Source: Lichenifustis flavocetrariae (GTDB taxonomy: Bacteria; Pseudomonadota; Alphaproteobacteria; Rhizobiales; Beijerinckiaceae). Taken from it: a stretch of DNA of 64,000 nt. A program made the position numbers and the translations under genes. The notes beneath the pieces were generated by a model, which did no database searches, was not told the origin of the DNA, and saw only the letters and a list, made by a program, of their open reading frames with translations. This document shows positions 34,172 to 43,655 of this stretch, in pieces; position 1 is the first letter of the stretch; every line of letters starts with the position of its first letter. The DNA lies in contig NZ_JAMOIM010000019.1 in the NCBI RefSeq assembly GCF_026130545.1, positions 50,065-114,064 on the forward strand, given 5' to 3'.

Positions 34172-35160
34172 GATTGCACCCGCCCGGCCCGGTGAGCCCT
34201 GCGTTTCGCGATTTCCGGCAAAGCCACGGCACCCACGATGATGAGCCCCTGGGCGATATATTGGGCCACGGGAGGAAGGCCGAGGAAGAACATCACGTTG
34301 ATCATGACAGTGAGGAGCAGGCTGCCCAGGAAGGCACCGCGCATCGTACCCTGTCCGCCACCAAACCCGACCCCGCCCAGCACCGCGGCCGCGATCGAAT
34401 TCAGCGTGAAGGCCGACCCGATCACCGGATCCCCCGATCCGGTCTGCGCCGCGACGAAGAACCCCGCGAGAGCCGTCAGCGCCCCGCTGATCGCGTAAGC
34501 CGCGATCAGAACCGTATCCACCGCGACGCCAGAGCGATAGGCGCCGACCGGGTTTTCCCCGGCAGCATAAAGGCCAAGACCGAGTGGCGTCGCGGCGTAG
34601 AGTTTCCAAAGCGCGATTGTGGCGAGCAGGAGCCCGAATGCCACTGGGCTAGTGCCGGCAAGCAAGTCGGACACGGTCGTCGGCACTGAACCGCCGGGCC
34701 TCGGAAGGATGAGCAGTGCGACGCCGCCGATGATGAAGGAGCCGGCGAGCGTCACGATGATGGCTGGCAGGCGCAGGCGAACCGTGATCGCCCCCGTGAT
34801 CGCGCCGACGACCAAGCCGACTAGAACCACGGCACCGAGCCCTCCCGCGACGCCCAGCGGTGTTCCCATGGTCGTGGCCGCCACGACGGCCCCCAGGCTG
34901 ACCGTCGCGCCGACCGAGAGGCTGATGCCGCCGGCCAGCATCAGCATGGCCTGCGCCATGGCGGTCAGGGCCAACGGGAGCCACGTTTGGCTGAACTTCG
35001 CGAAGCCCTCGAAGGTCAGAAGGCCCGGAAACAGCACCGCATAGGCCGCGAGGAACAGCAGCACCACGATCGTGAGGCCGCCGATGCCCTTGTTCCGCCG
35101 CAGCTGGACGGCGCGGTACAGGCCGCGGTGCGCGACGGCCGAAGCCGACATCGTGCTCAT
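34168..35160 (-). CDS. CUT2 sugar ABC transporter permease (first)
   Basis: A 330-residue permease. LAGGISLSVGATVSLGAVV replaces the usual GxIDLSVG motif (Ser for Asp), and YAAGENPVGAYRSG is the cytoplasmic EAA-like loop. Its start overlaps the ATPase stop by 4 nt and its stop overlaps the second permease, so three genes are translationally coupled. Confidence 0.9.
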   Translation of the reverse strand: MSTMSASAVAHRGLYRAVQLRRNKGIGGLTIVVLLFLAAYAVLFPGLLTFEGFAKFSQTWLPLALTAMAQAMLMLAGGISLSVGATVSLGAVVAATTMGTPLGVAGGLGAVVLVGLVVGAITGAITVRLRLPAIIVTLAGSFIIGGVALLILPRPGGSVPTTVSDLLAGTSPVAFGLLLATIALWKLYAATPLGLGLYAAGENPVGAYRSGVAVDTVLIAAYAISGALTALAGFFVAAQTGSGDPVIGSAFTLNSIAAAVLGGVGFGGGQGTMRGAFLGSLLLTVMINVMFFLGLPPVAQYIAQGLIIVGAVALPEIAKRRAHRAGRVQS

Positions 35161-36656
35161 GCGGCGCTCCGGACATCATCGGCCGCCATCGCGAGAGCAA
35201 CGATGCGCTCCTCGCTGATCTCCGGTCCGGCAAGCACAGCGACCACTCGACCGTCGCGCATCACGGCGACCCGATCGCACAGATGCACGAGTTCCGGCGT
35301 ATCGGAACTCGCGAGCATCACGGCTCGACCTTCGGCCGCGAAGCCGCGCAGCATGGTGTAGATGTCCCGTTTGGTCTCGATGTCGACACCCCGCGTCGGA
35401 TCGTTCAGCAACAGGATCTTCGGATCGAGCGGCATCCATTTGGCGAGGGCGACCTTCTGCTGGTTCCCCCCGGAGAGCGCCTGCGCGGCGCGACCGAGAT
35501 CACCCTTGATCCCGAAGCGAGCCGCCAGGGCTCTGATCTGCGTGGACTCGGGCGCAGGGTAACGCCACGCCCAGCCAGCTCCTCGGGCGAGGCCCGGAAG
35601 CAGCATATTGCTGCCGATGGCATGGACCAGATGCACGCCTTCGCGCTTCCGGTCGGCCGGGATATAGGCTAGCCCGCATGAGTTGGCGGCCGTCACGCTG
35701 CCGGGCAGGCCATCGCGTCCGCCGAATTGCGCCGTGGTGGCCGCAGCGGGGATCGCGCCGTAAAGGCCCAGCAGCAGATCTTCCTGACCCTGGCCGACGA
35801 GACCGCCGATGCCGAGAACCTCGCCGGCGCGCAGGTCGAGATCGACACCGCGGACGCGGCCAGCCGCGAATCCCCGGACCGCGATGGCCGGTTGTTGCTC
35901 CGCGGTCGGCCTCCAGGTCGGGAACAGGTCGCCCGGATCGCGGCCCACCATCAGCCGCACGAGGGCGGCCGCATCCACGCCGTCCAGAGATCGGTCCGCC
36001 GTGCGGGAGCCGTCCTTCAGCACCGTCACGTAGTCGCAGATCTCCATGACCTCGGCGAGGCGGTGAGAAATATAGAGAATGGCGGTTCCCTGCCGCTTCA
36101 GCGCGGTGACGAGGCCGATCAGCGTGCGGGTTTCATGGGCCGACAAGGACGAGGTCGGTTCGTCGAGGATCAGGACGCGCGGGTTGCGATAAAGCGCCTT
36201 GGCGATCTCCACCAACTGCCGACGGCCGAGCGACAGGTCGCCCACGGGGCGCGCGATGTCCTCGTCGAGGCCGACACGCTCGCACAAGGCGCGCGCCGAC
36301 CGCGCCAGGGCGCCGTAATCCACGAGGCCGAAGCGGCGCGGGAAGGCACCGAGGCCGATATTCTCGGCGATCGACAGGTGCGTGGTCAGGCTGAGTTCCT
36401 GCTGTACCACCGCGATCCCATGCCGTCTCGCGACGACGGGCGTCAGCGGAAGCGCCACGCCATCCACCAAGACGCCGCCGCTGTCCGGCGCGAGAGCGCC
36501 GGACAGGATGTTGATCAACGTCGACTTGCCGGCCCCGTTCTCGCCCAGCAGCGCGTGAACGCGCCCCGGCTCGAGCGCGATCGAAACGCCCTTCAGGACC
36601 GGATTGCCAAAAAAGGCCTTCCGGACGTCACGCGCTTCGAGAACCGGCGTCGCCAC
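35157..36656 (-). CDS. CUT2 sugar ABC transporter ATPase
   Basis: A 499-residue tandem ABC ATPase. Walker A LLGENGAGKSTLINILSG is near residue 37, LSLGRRQLVEIAKAL and LILDEPTSSLSAHE complete the first domain, and LSGGNQQKVALAKW with LLLNDPTRGVD the second. The second Walker B has Asn-Asp-Pro rather than Asp-Glu-Pro, as in many RbsA-type second domains. It follows the binding-protein gene after 8 nt. Confidence 0.92.
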   Translation of the reverse strand: MATPVLEARDVRKAFFGNPVLKGVSIALEPGRVHALLGENGAGKSTLINILSGALAPDSGGVLVDGVALPLTPVVARRHGIAVVQQELSLTTHLSIAENIGLGAFPRRFGLVDYGALARSARALCERVGLDEDIARPVGDLSLGRRQLVEIAKALYRNPRVLILDEPTSSLSAHETRTLIGLVTALKRQGTAILYISHRLAEVMEICDYVTVLKDGSRTADRSLDGVDAAALVRLMVGRDPGDLFPTWRPTAEQQPAIAVRGFAAGRVRGVDLDLRAGEVLGIGGLVGQGQEDLLLGLYGAIPAAATTAQFGGRDGLPGSVTAANSCGLAYIPADRKREGVHLVHAIGSNMLLPGLARGAGWAWRYPAPESTQIRALAARFGIKGDLGRAAQALSGGNQQKVALAKWMPLDPKILLLNDPTRGVDIETKRDIYTMLRGFAAEGRAVMLASSDTPELVHLCDRVAVMRDGRVVAVLAGPEISEERIVALAMAADDVRSAA

Positions 36657-36664
36657 GATGCGGT

Positions 36665-37705
36665 CTACTTCTGGGTCAGAAGCTTCGCGAACATCGCCTG
36701 ATCGTAGGGCGAGTAGATGTAGCCGTCCGTGGGGAAATCCTTGGTCCGGGCGATATAGGTCGCAAGGTTGTTGTCGTCGATGATCGGCAGCGGCACCTTC
36801 ACATAGGCCGGCACGTCCTTGCCCTGGAGCGCCTCGACGGCCGTATATGCGGCAAGCGCGCCGAGCCAGTTCGGCTGCATGGTGGCCCAGCCCTTGAGCC
36901 CCTTCTTCTTCCAGAGTTCCAGGAACTGCCGGTAGTTCTCGCCCGTCGTGGGCACAAGGGCGCGGCCCTGCTTGTCCATGGCCAGGATCGCGCCGGCCGA
37001 CAGGGCACCGCCGAGCGAGAGCACGCCGTCGATCTCGGGATTGTTAAACAGGAGGTTCGTCATCGCCTCCTGGGCAGGCGCGACGTTGTACTCGGTGTTG
37101 GTCTCAGCCAGGATCTTGATGTCGGGATGGGCCTTGAGCACGGGCTCCGCACCCTTGCGGCGATCGTCGCTGACCGAGATGCCGGCCGGGCCGTTCATGA
37201 CGATGATCTTGCCCTTTCCGCCGAGTTGATTGACCATCCACTCGGCCGCTTCCTTGCCCCACTCGCCCTGGTCGGTGTTGACCTTGGCGGTGAGGTCGTC
37301 CGTATCGACCAGACTGTCGAAGTTGATCACGGCGATGCCCTTCGCGCAGGCGTCCGCGATCACGCGGTTCAGCGCCGTGGCCGAGCCGGCGTCTATCAGG
37401 ATGGCATCGACCTTGGCGTCGATCATCGATTGGATCTGCTGGATCTGGGTATTGGCGTTGCCCTGCGCGTCCGTGATCATCAGCTTGGACACGAGGCCTT
37501 GCTGCTTCAGCGCGTCCACCTCCTGGCTGATCGTATCTGTGGTCTGCTTCATCCAGGTCGGAACCGAATAGATATTGGCCCAGCCTAGTGTATAGGGCGC
37601 CTTATGCGCCCCCGTGATGCATTTGGCGGCGGCCTGCGCCCCAGCCGTTCCGGCCAGCAACGCCATGCAGGCCACACCGGCGGCGAAATACGACACTCTC
37701 GTCAT
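36665..37705 (-). CDS. Sugar ABC transporter periplasmic binding protein
   Basis: A 346-residue type I binding protein from ATG 37705, with signal peptide MTRVSYFAAGVACMALLAG and cleavage near AQA-A. Core segments are YTLGWANIYSVPTWMKQT, VDAILIDAGSATALNRVIAD and GKIIVMNGPAGISVSDDRR. It is first in the importer operon (binding protein, ATPase, two permeases). A divergent IclR gene lies 187 nt away. The ligand is not readable, though the operon's enzymes point to an amino- or acyl-amino compound rather than a plain sugar. Confidence 0.88.
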   Translation of the reverse strand: MTRVSYFAAGVACMALLAGTAGAQAAAKCITGAHKAPYTLGWANIYSVPTWMKQTTDTISQEVDALKQQGLVSKLMITDAQGNANTQIQQIQSMIDAKVDAILIDAGSATALNRVIADACAKGIAVINFDSLVDTDDLTAKVNTDQGEWGKEAAEWMVNQLGGKGKIIVMNGPAGISVSDDRRKGAEPVLKAHPDIKILAETNTEYNVAPAQEAMTNLLFNNPEIDGVLSLGGALSAGAILAMDKQGRALVPTTGENYRQFLELWKKKGLKGWATMQPNWLGALAAYTAVEALQGKDVPAYVKVPLPIIDDNNLATYIARTKDFPTDGYIYSPYDQAMFAKLLTQK

Positions 37706-37788
37706 CCCATCACCCTCTCTGGCTCGGCTGATCCACACCGGCAGGGCCGCGGCATGCGGTTTGCTGCGCAAGGTATGATTACAGCATC

Positions 37789-37828
37789 TTGTCCGGAATA
37801 TCGGACTGTCGTATTAAATATCGGACAA
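37789..37828. promoter_or_regulatory. Probable IclR operator in the divergent promoter
   Basis: The AT-rich gap holds TTGTCCGGAATATCGGAC (an inverted repeat GTCCG-N6-CGGAC at 37791-37806), and AATATCGGAC recurs 20 bp on, ending in CGGACAA. Outer TTGTCCG and CGGACAA also mirror each other. Inverted repeats of this kind between an IclR gene and its target operon are typical operators; the assignment is inference. Confidence 0.6.
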
Positions 37829-37892
37829 TGAAGGCTAGACCCGGTTTTCGCCTTGTGCAAGAGCCTTTCCGGGAAGACGGCCGGAGCCGCTG

Positions 37893-38699
37893 ATGACGTT
37901 GACGCAATCATCCGACGCTGAGGCGCTCGCTGGCGCCATGCTGCCCCGCACCGGCGAGCGGCAGCGCGGCATCGACAGGGCGATCGGGGTTCTGGAACTG
38001 CTGCTGCAGCGGCGACAGCCTCTGAGTGCCGGCGAGATCGCCCGCGCGCTCAAGGCCCCCCGCTCCACGATCTATGAGATCGTCAACCGGCTGATCGAGG
38101 CCGGAATGCTGGAACCGGCCGGAGCGGAAGGGCAGGTCTTCTTCGGCCGCACCATGCACCTGTTCGGCAGCGCCTATCTGAACAGCGACTCCGGCCTTCG
38201 CCGGTTCGGTGAGGCATTGGACTCTCTATCGGCCGCAACCGGCGCAACCGTGCAGTGCTGCACGCGACGGAACAACAAATATGTGGTGCTCGACTGCCGG
38301 GACGGCACGGGCGCGTTCCGCATCACCAGCGAAGTCGGCGCCGAAGTGCCACTTCCCTGGACGGCCTCGGGCCGCGCGCTGCTCGGCCATCTGTCTGACG
38401 AAGCGATCCTGACGCTGATCCCGCCGGCGGATTTTAGGCTCCCAAACGGCGGTCTGCTCTCGCCAAACCAATTCCTGTCCGATGTGGCCCAGGCTCGGCA
38501 GAATGGCTTCTTCGAAGCCACCGGCCTCGCGAGCAGCTACACTTGGTGTCAGGCCGTGCCTGTGTTCGGCCGGAACGGCATCGCGGCCTTCACCCTCTGT
38601 TTCGTGCTGCCGATCGACAGCGCCGTGGAGCAGCGTGAACGCTGTCTTGCACTGCTGATCGAAAAGGCACGCCAGCTCAGCCACGCGACCGCAGGCTGA
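37893..38699 (+). CDS. IclR-family transcriptional regulator
   Basis: A 268-residue regulator. The N-terminal winged helix (residues ~25-95) reads GIDRAIGVLELLLQRRQPLS and KAPRSTIYEIVNRLIEAGML. The C-terminal GAF-like effector domain contains NNKYVVLDCRDGTG and LPWTASGRALLGHL, the IclR signature. It probably binds the inverted repeat upstream and controls the importer operon and perhaps the M81 gene, which follows after 23 nt. Confidence 0.92.
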   Translation: MTLTQSSDAEALAGAMLPRTGERQRGIDRAIGVLELLLQRRQPLSAGEIARALKAPRSTIYEIVNRLIEAGMLEPAGAEGQVFFGRTMHLFGSAYLNSDSGLRRFGEALDSLSAATGATVQCCTRRNNKYVVLDCRDGTGAFRITSEVGAEVPLPWTASGRALLGHLSDEAILTLIPPADFRLPNGGLLSPNQFLSDVAQARQNGFFEATGLASSYTWCQAVPVFGRNGIAAFTLCFVLPIDSAVEQRERCLALLIEKARQLSHATAG

Positions 38700-38722
38700 A
38701 GCCTCTCACCGACAGGACCATC

Positions 38723-40228
38723 ATGCGCATCTTCACGGCGTCCTTCGCGACCGAGACGAATACCTCCTCGCCCGTGCCGACGGATCGGTCCGGCTTCGAA
38801 GCGGCCTTCTATGCCGCCCCCGGCGGCCACCCGGCAACGCCCACGCTCTGTTCCTCGCCCATGGTCGCGCTGCGCCGCCGCGCCGTGGCGGACGATATCG
38901 ATCTTGTGGAGGGAACTGCCACCTGGGCCGAACCGGGTGGTCTGCTCCAGCGTGCCGCCTACGAGGAACTGCGGGACGAGATCATCGATCAGCTCCGCGC
39001 AGCCCTGCCGGTGGATGGCGTGGTGCTCGGACTTCACGGTGCCATGGTGGCGCAAGGCTACGACGATTGCGAAGGCGACTTGCTAGAGCGGATCCGCGCC
39101 TTGGTCGGGCCGGATGTCCTGGTCGCGGCGGAGCTCGACCCTCATAGCCACCTGACCAGGAAGCGCGTCGCGCAGGCCGACATCCTGGCGGCGTTCCTGG
39201 AATTTCCCCACACGGATTTCTACGACCGTGGCGAGCACGTGGTCGACCTCGCGGTTCGCACCTTGCGAGGAGAGATCAGGCCGGTCATGGCGACCTTCGA
39301 CTGCCGCATGATCGACATCTATCCGACAAGTCGCGAGCCGATCCGCTCCTTCGTCGATCGGATCAAGGCGATGCAGGGCCAGGACGGCGTGCTCTCCATC
39401 TCGCTGATCCACGGCTTCATGGCGGGCGACGTGCCGGAGATGGGGACACAGATGCTGGTCGTCACCGATGACGACCCTGCGAAGGCCGCTGAGCTGGCCG
39501 AGCGGCTCGGCATGGAGGTCTTCGCCATGCGGGGACAAACCGCCATGCCGATGTTGTCGATCAAGGACGGGCTCGACCGCGCGCAGGCCTGCGTCACCGA
39601 GCGCCCAGGGAAGCCGGTCGTGGTCGCCGATGTCTGGGACAATCCGGGCGGCGGAGTCGCCGGGGACGGAACCCTGATCCTGCGAGAAGTCCTGGCACGG
39701 CGGATGGATAACGTCGCCGTGGCAACGATTTGGGATCCGATGGCCGTCAGCTTCTGCCGGGCGGCCGGCGAAGGCGCGCGCATCGTTCTGCGCTTCGGTG
39801 GCAAAGCGGGCCCAGATAGCGGGGTCCCTATCGATGCCACGGTCGAGGTGGTGCGGGCGGTCGCCGAAGGCTGGCAGAGCTTCGGCGCGAGCCGCGTCAC
39901 CCTCGGTCCCGCCGCCCTCGTCCGCATCGAGGATAGCCGTGTTCATGTGATCCTGAACACCAACCGTACTCAGACGTTCGAGCCCGACATCTTCGACAAT
40001 CTCGGCCTCGATCCGCTCGCCCAGGATGTATTGCTGATCAAGTCGACCAATCATTTCTACGCTGGCTTTGTGCCGATCGCGGCCGAGATCCTCTACATCG
40101 ACGCTGGCGCCCCTTACCCCTCCAATCCAAGGCTCACCGACTATCGCAAAATGACCCGGCCGATCTGGCCGCGCGTCGAGAATCCCCATGAGAAGCCATC
40201 CGCTACTCCGACAACTCGGATTCTATGA
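38723..40228 (+). CDS. M81 (MlrC-type) metallopeptidase family protein
   Basis: A 501-residue protein of the microcystinase C family. It starts MRIFTASFATETNTSSPVPT and carries the metal-site segments VLGLHGAMVAQG, AELDPHSHLT and FPHTDFYDRGEH. MlrC cleaves tetrapeptide products of microcystin, but most relatives sit in amino-acid or peptide-like catabolic clusters with unknown substrates. It is in tandem with the IclR gene and probably belongs to the same island, where it could hydrolyse an amide bond. Confidence 0.88.
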   Translation: MRIFTASFATETNTSSPVPTDRSGFEAAFYAAPGGHPATPTLCSSPMVALRRRAVADDIDLVEGTATWAEPGGLLQRAAYEELRDEIIDQLRAALPVDGVVLGLHGAMVAQGYDDCEGDLLERIRALVGPDVLVAAELDPHSHLTRKRVAQADILAAFLEFPHTDFYDRGEHVVDLAVRTLRGEIRPVMATFDCRMIDIYPTSREPIRSFVDRIKAMQGQDGVLSISLIHGFMAGDVPEMGTQMLVVTDDDPAKAAELAERLGMEVFAMRGQTAMPMLSIKDGLDRAQACVTERPGKPVVVADVWDNPGGGVAGDGTLILREVLARRMDNVAVATIWDPMAVSFCRAAGEGARIVLRFGGKAGPDSGVPIDATVEVVRAVAEGWQSFGASRVTLGPAALVRIEDSRVHVILNTNRTQTFEPDIFDNLGLDPLAQDVLLIKSTNHFYAGFVPIAAEILYIDAGAPYPSNPRLTDYRKMTRPIWPRVENPHEKPSATPTTRIL

Positions 40229-40659
40229 GCAATGCGCGGGATGCACATGGATTGCTCAGGCTGTGCATCGGTACGAAGTCTCACATTCTCCCTACAAACA
40301 GCATGAGTATCGTGGCGACTGGGTCGGTCCTGAACCTATTTCCGATCAACACGATAGTACTCGCGTTCATGGTTCGAGGCATGGGGCCGGGTGACGGCGT
40401 TGCTGTCGTCGCAACGCAAAGTAAACGGCCACCTTTCGGCAGCTCCCGTCGTGCGCGTCCAGCCTGCAGTGCGCCAGAGCACGAACCCGCTCCGCGGGAG
40501 GGGCGCTGCAGGAAGTTTAAGCAGGATGGACTGGGTTCATAGCGGGTTGAGCGGACCTGGGTCGGCTCCGAGCATGACGGATCATCCTCATCTCGGAGCG
40601 AGACCCCGATGAATTGCGTCGCCGCAGAGTGCGACGGCGTCGCACACAGGTCTCATCAC
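40229..40659. other. No supportable gene
   Basis: After the M81 gene, about 430 bases with only short ORFs that lack domain features. The stretch between here and bciA looks like accumulated scar DNA. Confidence 0.5.
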
Positions 40660-40975
40660 GCTTCAGCCGCGCCGTCAGCCTCAGCGAAGGCGCTCCAGAG
40701 CGTCGGACACCGCCGTGCGCTCGCCTGCGGTGGTGGGCGGCGAATCGAGATGGGCGGGGATCAGCCCGATGCGGAGCCTGCGAGCTGCCGCTCGCGCCAG
40801 GACAGCGGTGCGCCTGTGAAGCCGGCAAGCAGGATCGCGGCATCGGCCACTGAGCGGGCGAGCGGCCCGACGTGATCAAGCGACCAGGAGAGCGGAAAAA
40901 CGCCCTCTGTTGCGATCAGGCCGTAGCTCGGCGTGACGCCCACGATGCCGCAATGGCTGGCGGGGATGTGTGCTT
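40660..40975 (-). pseudogene. Amidase (GatA/amidase signature family) fragment
   Basis: The minus strand encodes [16 protein letters not shown], then [20 protein letters not shown] and LLAGFTGAP, matching the end of the amidase signature and the segment after it. The catalytic Ser half and most of the C-terminus are absent and a TGA follows at 40761. It is a short remnant. Confidence 0.75.
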
Positions 40976-41100
40976 GCGACTGGTGCGACGAGTGACTGCG
41001 AAGGCGTCATTGGGTCGCCGTTTGCTCCGCCGATTCCGGCTTCTTTGCACCTGCCGCTCCGAATCAGACTGTCGCTTCACGGCCACACTCGCCCGTTCGG
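40976..41100. other. Scar DNA between amidase remnant and repeat
   Basis: Nothing recognised on either strand. Confidence 0.4.
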
Positions 41101-41220
41101 GCCAATCAGCTTCAGCTAAAGCAGACCTCTTCAATGTTTGGGTTGGGTCGACGTCGGCCGGTTCAGTATCGGCCGCTGAATGTCCGCAAGGTGGCGAGCA
41201 GCCAGCGGCTACTATTTGGC
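41101..41220. repeat. Dispersed ~120-bp intergenic repeat, copy 2
   Basis: Matches 6742-6855 over its full length with small indels, in the same orientation, 34 kb away. The best-conserved stretches are CAGACCTCTTCAATG and the right end GAATGTCCGCAAGGTGGC. No shared ORF. The following 200 bases up to bciA show nothing recognisable. Confidence 0.7.
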
Positions 41221-41422
41221 GCGAGATTGAATCAACATCGGCCAAATCCTCAGTCCTCGCGAATGGCGAGCATCTCGCTTCCGAAGAAGGCGCGTGCTGC
41301 AGGCGCGCGTTCGTCGTAACGGCCGGATCGACGATCCGGGCGCCCAGTCCAAATGGGTTTGACGCGGCATCACAAGCGACTATCGTTCGCATCGGCATGC
41401 TGTCCGCCTGGACAAAGCGCCC

Positions 41423-42436
41423 GTGACCGCGGATCTGACGTGTACCATGGGACGACGCATTCTGGTTCTCGGCGGCACCGGCACCATCGGGCGAGCCACC
41501 GTGCGGGTGCTGGTGTCGCGCGGTCACGAAGTTGTCTGCTTCGTCAGACACAGCGCCAACATCTCCGGGCCGACGAAGCGGGACGATCGTGCCCGAGCAC
41601 TCGCGGGCGCGATCGTGCGGTGCGGGGACGTGACGGATCCGTTGTCGCTGGCTCGCGACGGATTACGCGGCGAGCCATTCGACGTCCTGGTCTCGTGTCT
41701 AGCCTCGCGCACAGGCCTGCCGGCGGACTCCTGGGCCATCGACTATCAAGCGCATGTCGACGCATTGAGCGTCAGCAAAGAGGCAGGTGTGACGCATATC
41801 GTCTTGCTCTCGGCAATTTGCGTTCAAAAGCCGATTCTCGCGTTCCAGCACGCTAAACTAGCCTTCGAGTCGGTGCTGGCCCAGTCGGGGCTCGACTACA
41901 CCATCGTGCGTCCCACTGCCTTCTTCAAATCGCTATCGGGCCAGCTCGATCGATTACAACGCGGCAAGCCGTTCCTGGTGTTCGGCAACGGTGCCCTAAC
42001 GGCCTGCAAGCCGATTAGCGACGACGACCTGGGCACCTTTCTCGCGGAGTGCATCGATAACGAGGAACGGCGCAACCGCGTGCTCCCGATCGGAGGACCC
42101 GGCGAGGCGATCACGCCGAAGGCGCAGGGCGAGCGGCTGTTCGCGCTGCTCGGGCGCGAACCTCGGTTCACCCATGTGCCGGTGATGCTGCTCGACGTGA
42201 TCATCGCCGCGCTTTCGGCGATCGGGAGGGTGATCCCGGCGCTGGCAGCCAAGGCCGAGCTCGCTCGGATCGGTCGCTACTACGCGACCGAGTCCATGCT
42301 CGTCTGGGATCCTGCGACTGCGCGCTACGATGCACATGCCACGCCATCCACGGGCACCGAAACGCTGTTCGACCATTACGCGCGTTTGGTCCGAGGCGAG
42401 GCGGTGGTCGAGCGTGGAGATCACGCCGTGTTTTGA
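41423..42436 (+). CDS. bciA: 3,8-divinyl (proto)chlorophyllide a 8-vinyl reductase, BciA type
   Basis: A 337-residue NAD(P)-binding SDR-like protein, GTG start at 41423 (ATG 41447 starts closer to the Rossmann motif). The dinucleotide motif ILVLGGTGTIGRATVRVLV follows. The C-terminal block SMLVWDPATARYDAHATPST and ETLFDHYARLVRG is distinctive of BciA/DVR. The enzyme reduces the C8 vinyl group in (bacterio)chlorophyll synthesis, using NADPH. It implies a phototrophic, probably aerobic anoxygenic, host. It stands alone here, away from bch or puf genes. Confidence 0.85.
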   Translation: MTADLTCTMGRRILVLGGTGTIGRATVRVLVSRGHEVVCFVRHSANISGPTKRDDRARALAGAIVRCGDVTDPLSLARDGLRGEPFDVLVSCLASRTGLPADSWAIDYQAHVDALSVSKEAGVTHIVLLSAICVQKPILAFQHAKLAFESVLAQSGLDYTIVRPTAFFKSLSGQLDRLQRGKPFLVFGNGALTACKPISDDDLGTFLAECIDNEERRNRVLPIGGPGEAITPKAQGERLFALLGREPRFTHVPVMLLDVIIAALSAIGRVIPALAAKAELARIGRYYATESMLVWDPATARYDAHATPSTGTETLFDHYARLVRGEAVVERGDHAVF

Positions 42437-43226
42437 CGGCTCTCGGATCTGGTATCCACCGCGATCCGATACGATCCCCTTGTGGACACCCCGTAAGACT
42501 TCCCGAGATAGGCGCGTTCGCCGCAGTAGAGCCGGTTTTGCAGGGTTCGCCAACCAACCGTCTCGTTAAAAGGCGTTCCGCGGTGCGTCCTCAGGCCGCC
42601 ACGGTGCAGAATGCCGGCGATCCGTGTGGCCGACTTCAGTTTCGCGTAGAGGTCGTGAACCCGGCAGACGACGGCTGCCTCAGCCTCCTCAACGATCAGG
42701 AGGCGGTCCTCGAGCCGGTAGCCATAGGGCCGGAACCCCGTGGCCCAAACGCCCCTCTCGCGCAATGCTGCCAACTTGTCCCGAGTGCGCTCGCTCGTGA
42801 TCTCCCGCTCGAACTGCGTGAAAGACAAGAGCACGTTGAGGGTGAGCCGTCCCATGCTGCTGGTGGTGCTGAACTGCTGCGTGATCGAGATGAACGTCAC
42901 CCCGTGCCGCTCGAATGCTTCAACGAGCCGAGCAAAATCCCGCAGGGATCGTGAGAGTCGTCGATCTTGTAGACGACAACGATGTCGATGGATCCGGCTG
43001 CCACGTCCGCGAGGAGGCGTTGCAAAGCCGAACGTTCCAACGTCCCGTCGGAGAAGCCGCCATCGTCATAGCGGTCCGGCAATTCGCCCCAGCCCTCCGA
43101 GGTTTGGCTGGCCACGTAGTGCGAACACGCCAGACGCTGCGCGTCCAAAGAGTAGAAGGTTTGCTCAAGCCCTTCCGAATGGGATTTCCGCGTGTAGATG
43201 GCGCAACGCACATGGCTTCTCCTCAA
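42421..43226 (-). pseudogene. Serine recombinase (resolvase/invertase), frameshifted
   Basis: The N-terminal resolvase domain (RCAIYTRKSHSEGLEQTFYS, DRYDDGGFSDGTLERSALQR) is in one frame, ending VVVYKIDD. The rest (HGVTFISITQQFSTTSSMGR, LTLNVLLSFTQFEREITSER, then a recombinase domain) is in another. Inserting one C near 42960 restores RRLSRSLRDFARLVEAFERHG and joins the halves. The usual C-terminal zinc ribbon and coiled coil are absent, so the protein is also truncated. Its end overlaps the convergent bciA gene by 16 nt. A sequencing error at that base would leave it as a short intact gene. Confidence 0.8.
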
Positions 43227-43376
43227 CCGCAGATGGCCCCCGGCCGCCGACCGCTCGCTCTTTCACCCTGACAGCAGAAACGGCGGCTACATCCAACGTA
43301 CCAGGCGTCATTCGCCGGCTTGAGTTCGCAGGTCATGGCGCTGGTGAGGTGAGACGACCAGCATGCCGTCCATGCC

Positions 43377-43655
43377 TTATGGTCCAGGCTTGAGGACCGC
43401 TCGGCCTGCGGCCGTTATGCGGTAAACATTGGCGCGGTCATCGCGCAGGCGTCCCAGACGCACAAGTTCCACGAAGCCAGCGGCGAGGAGGAGACGAGGC
43501 GACACGTCGTCGAAGACCGTGAACGGGTCCTCGAGCAACGACCCCATCCGTTCGCCGGCCAGCGACCGGGTCAGCGTGCCGCCGTCGGCCATGCGCCTCA
43601 GGATCGCCGATTGAGCCGCGGTCACGAAGTGCGGCTTGCCGTCCCGCTCGGTCAT
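43377..43655 (-). CDS. Small hypothetical protein, possibly winged-helix
   Basis: A 92-residue ORF from ATG 43655. HFVTAAQSAILRRMADGGTL and RDDRANVYRITAAGRAVLKP look like the first helix and the wing of a winged-helix protein. No catalytic motif is visible. The frame extends upstream to 43814 but that part is low-complexity. No neighbour suggests a role. Confidence 0.45.
   Translation of the reverse strand: MTERDGKPHFVTAAQSAILRRMADGGTLTRSLAGERMGSLLEDPFTVFDDVSPRLLLAAGFVELVRLGRLRDDRANVYRITAAGRAVLKPGP

Noticed and set aside
33200..34609. 469-codon version of the second permease
   Set aside because: The extra 145 codons overlap the first permease gene and have no family similarity; ATG 34171 with an ATGA overlap is the better start.
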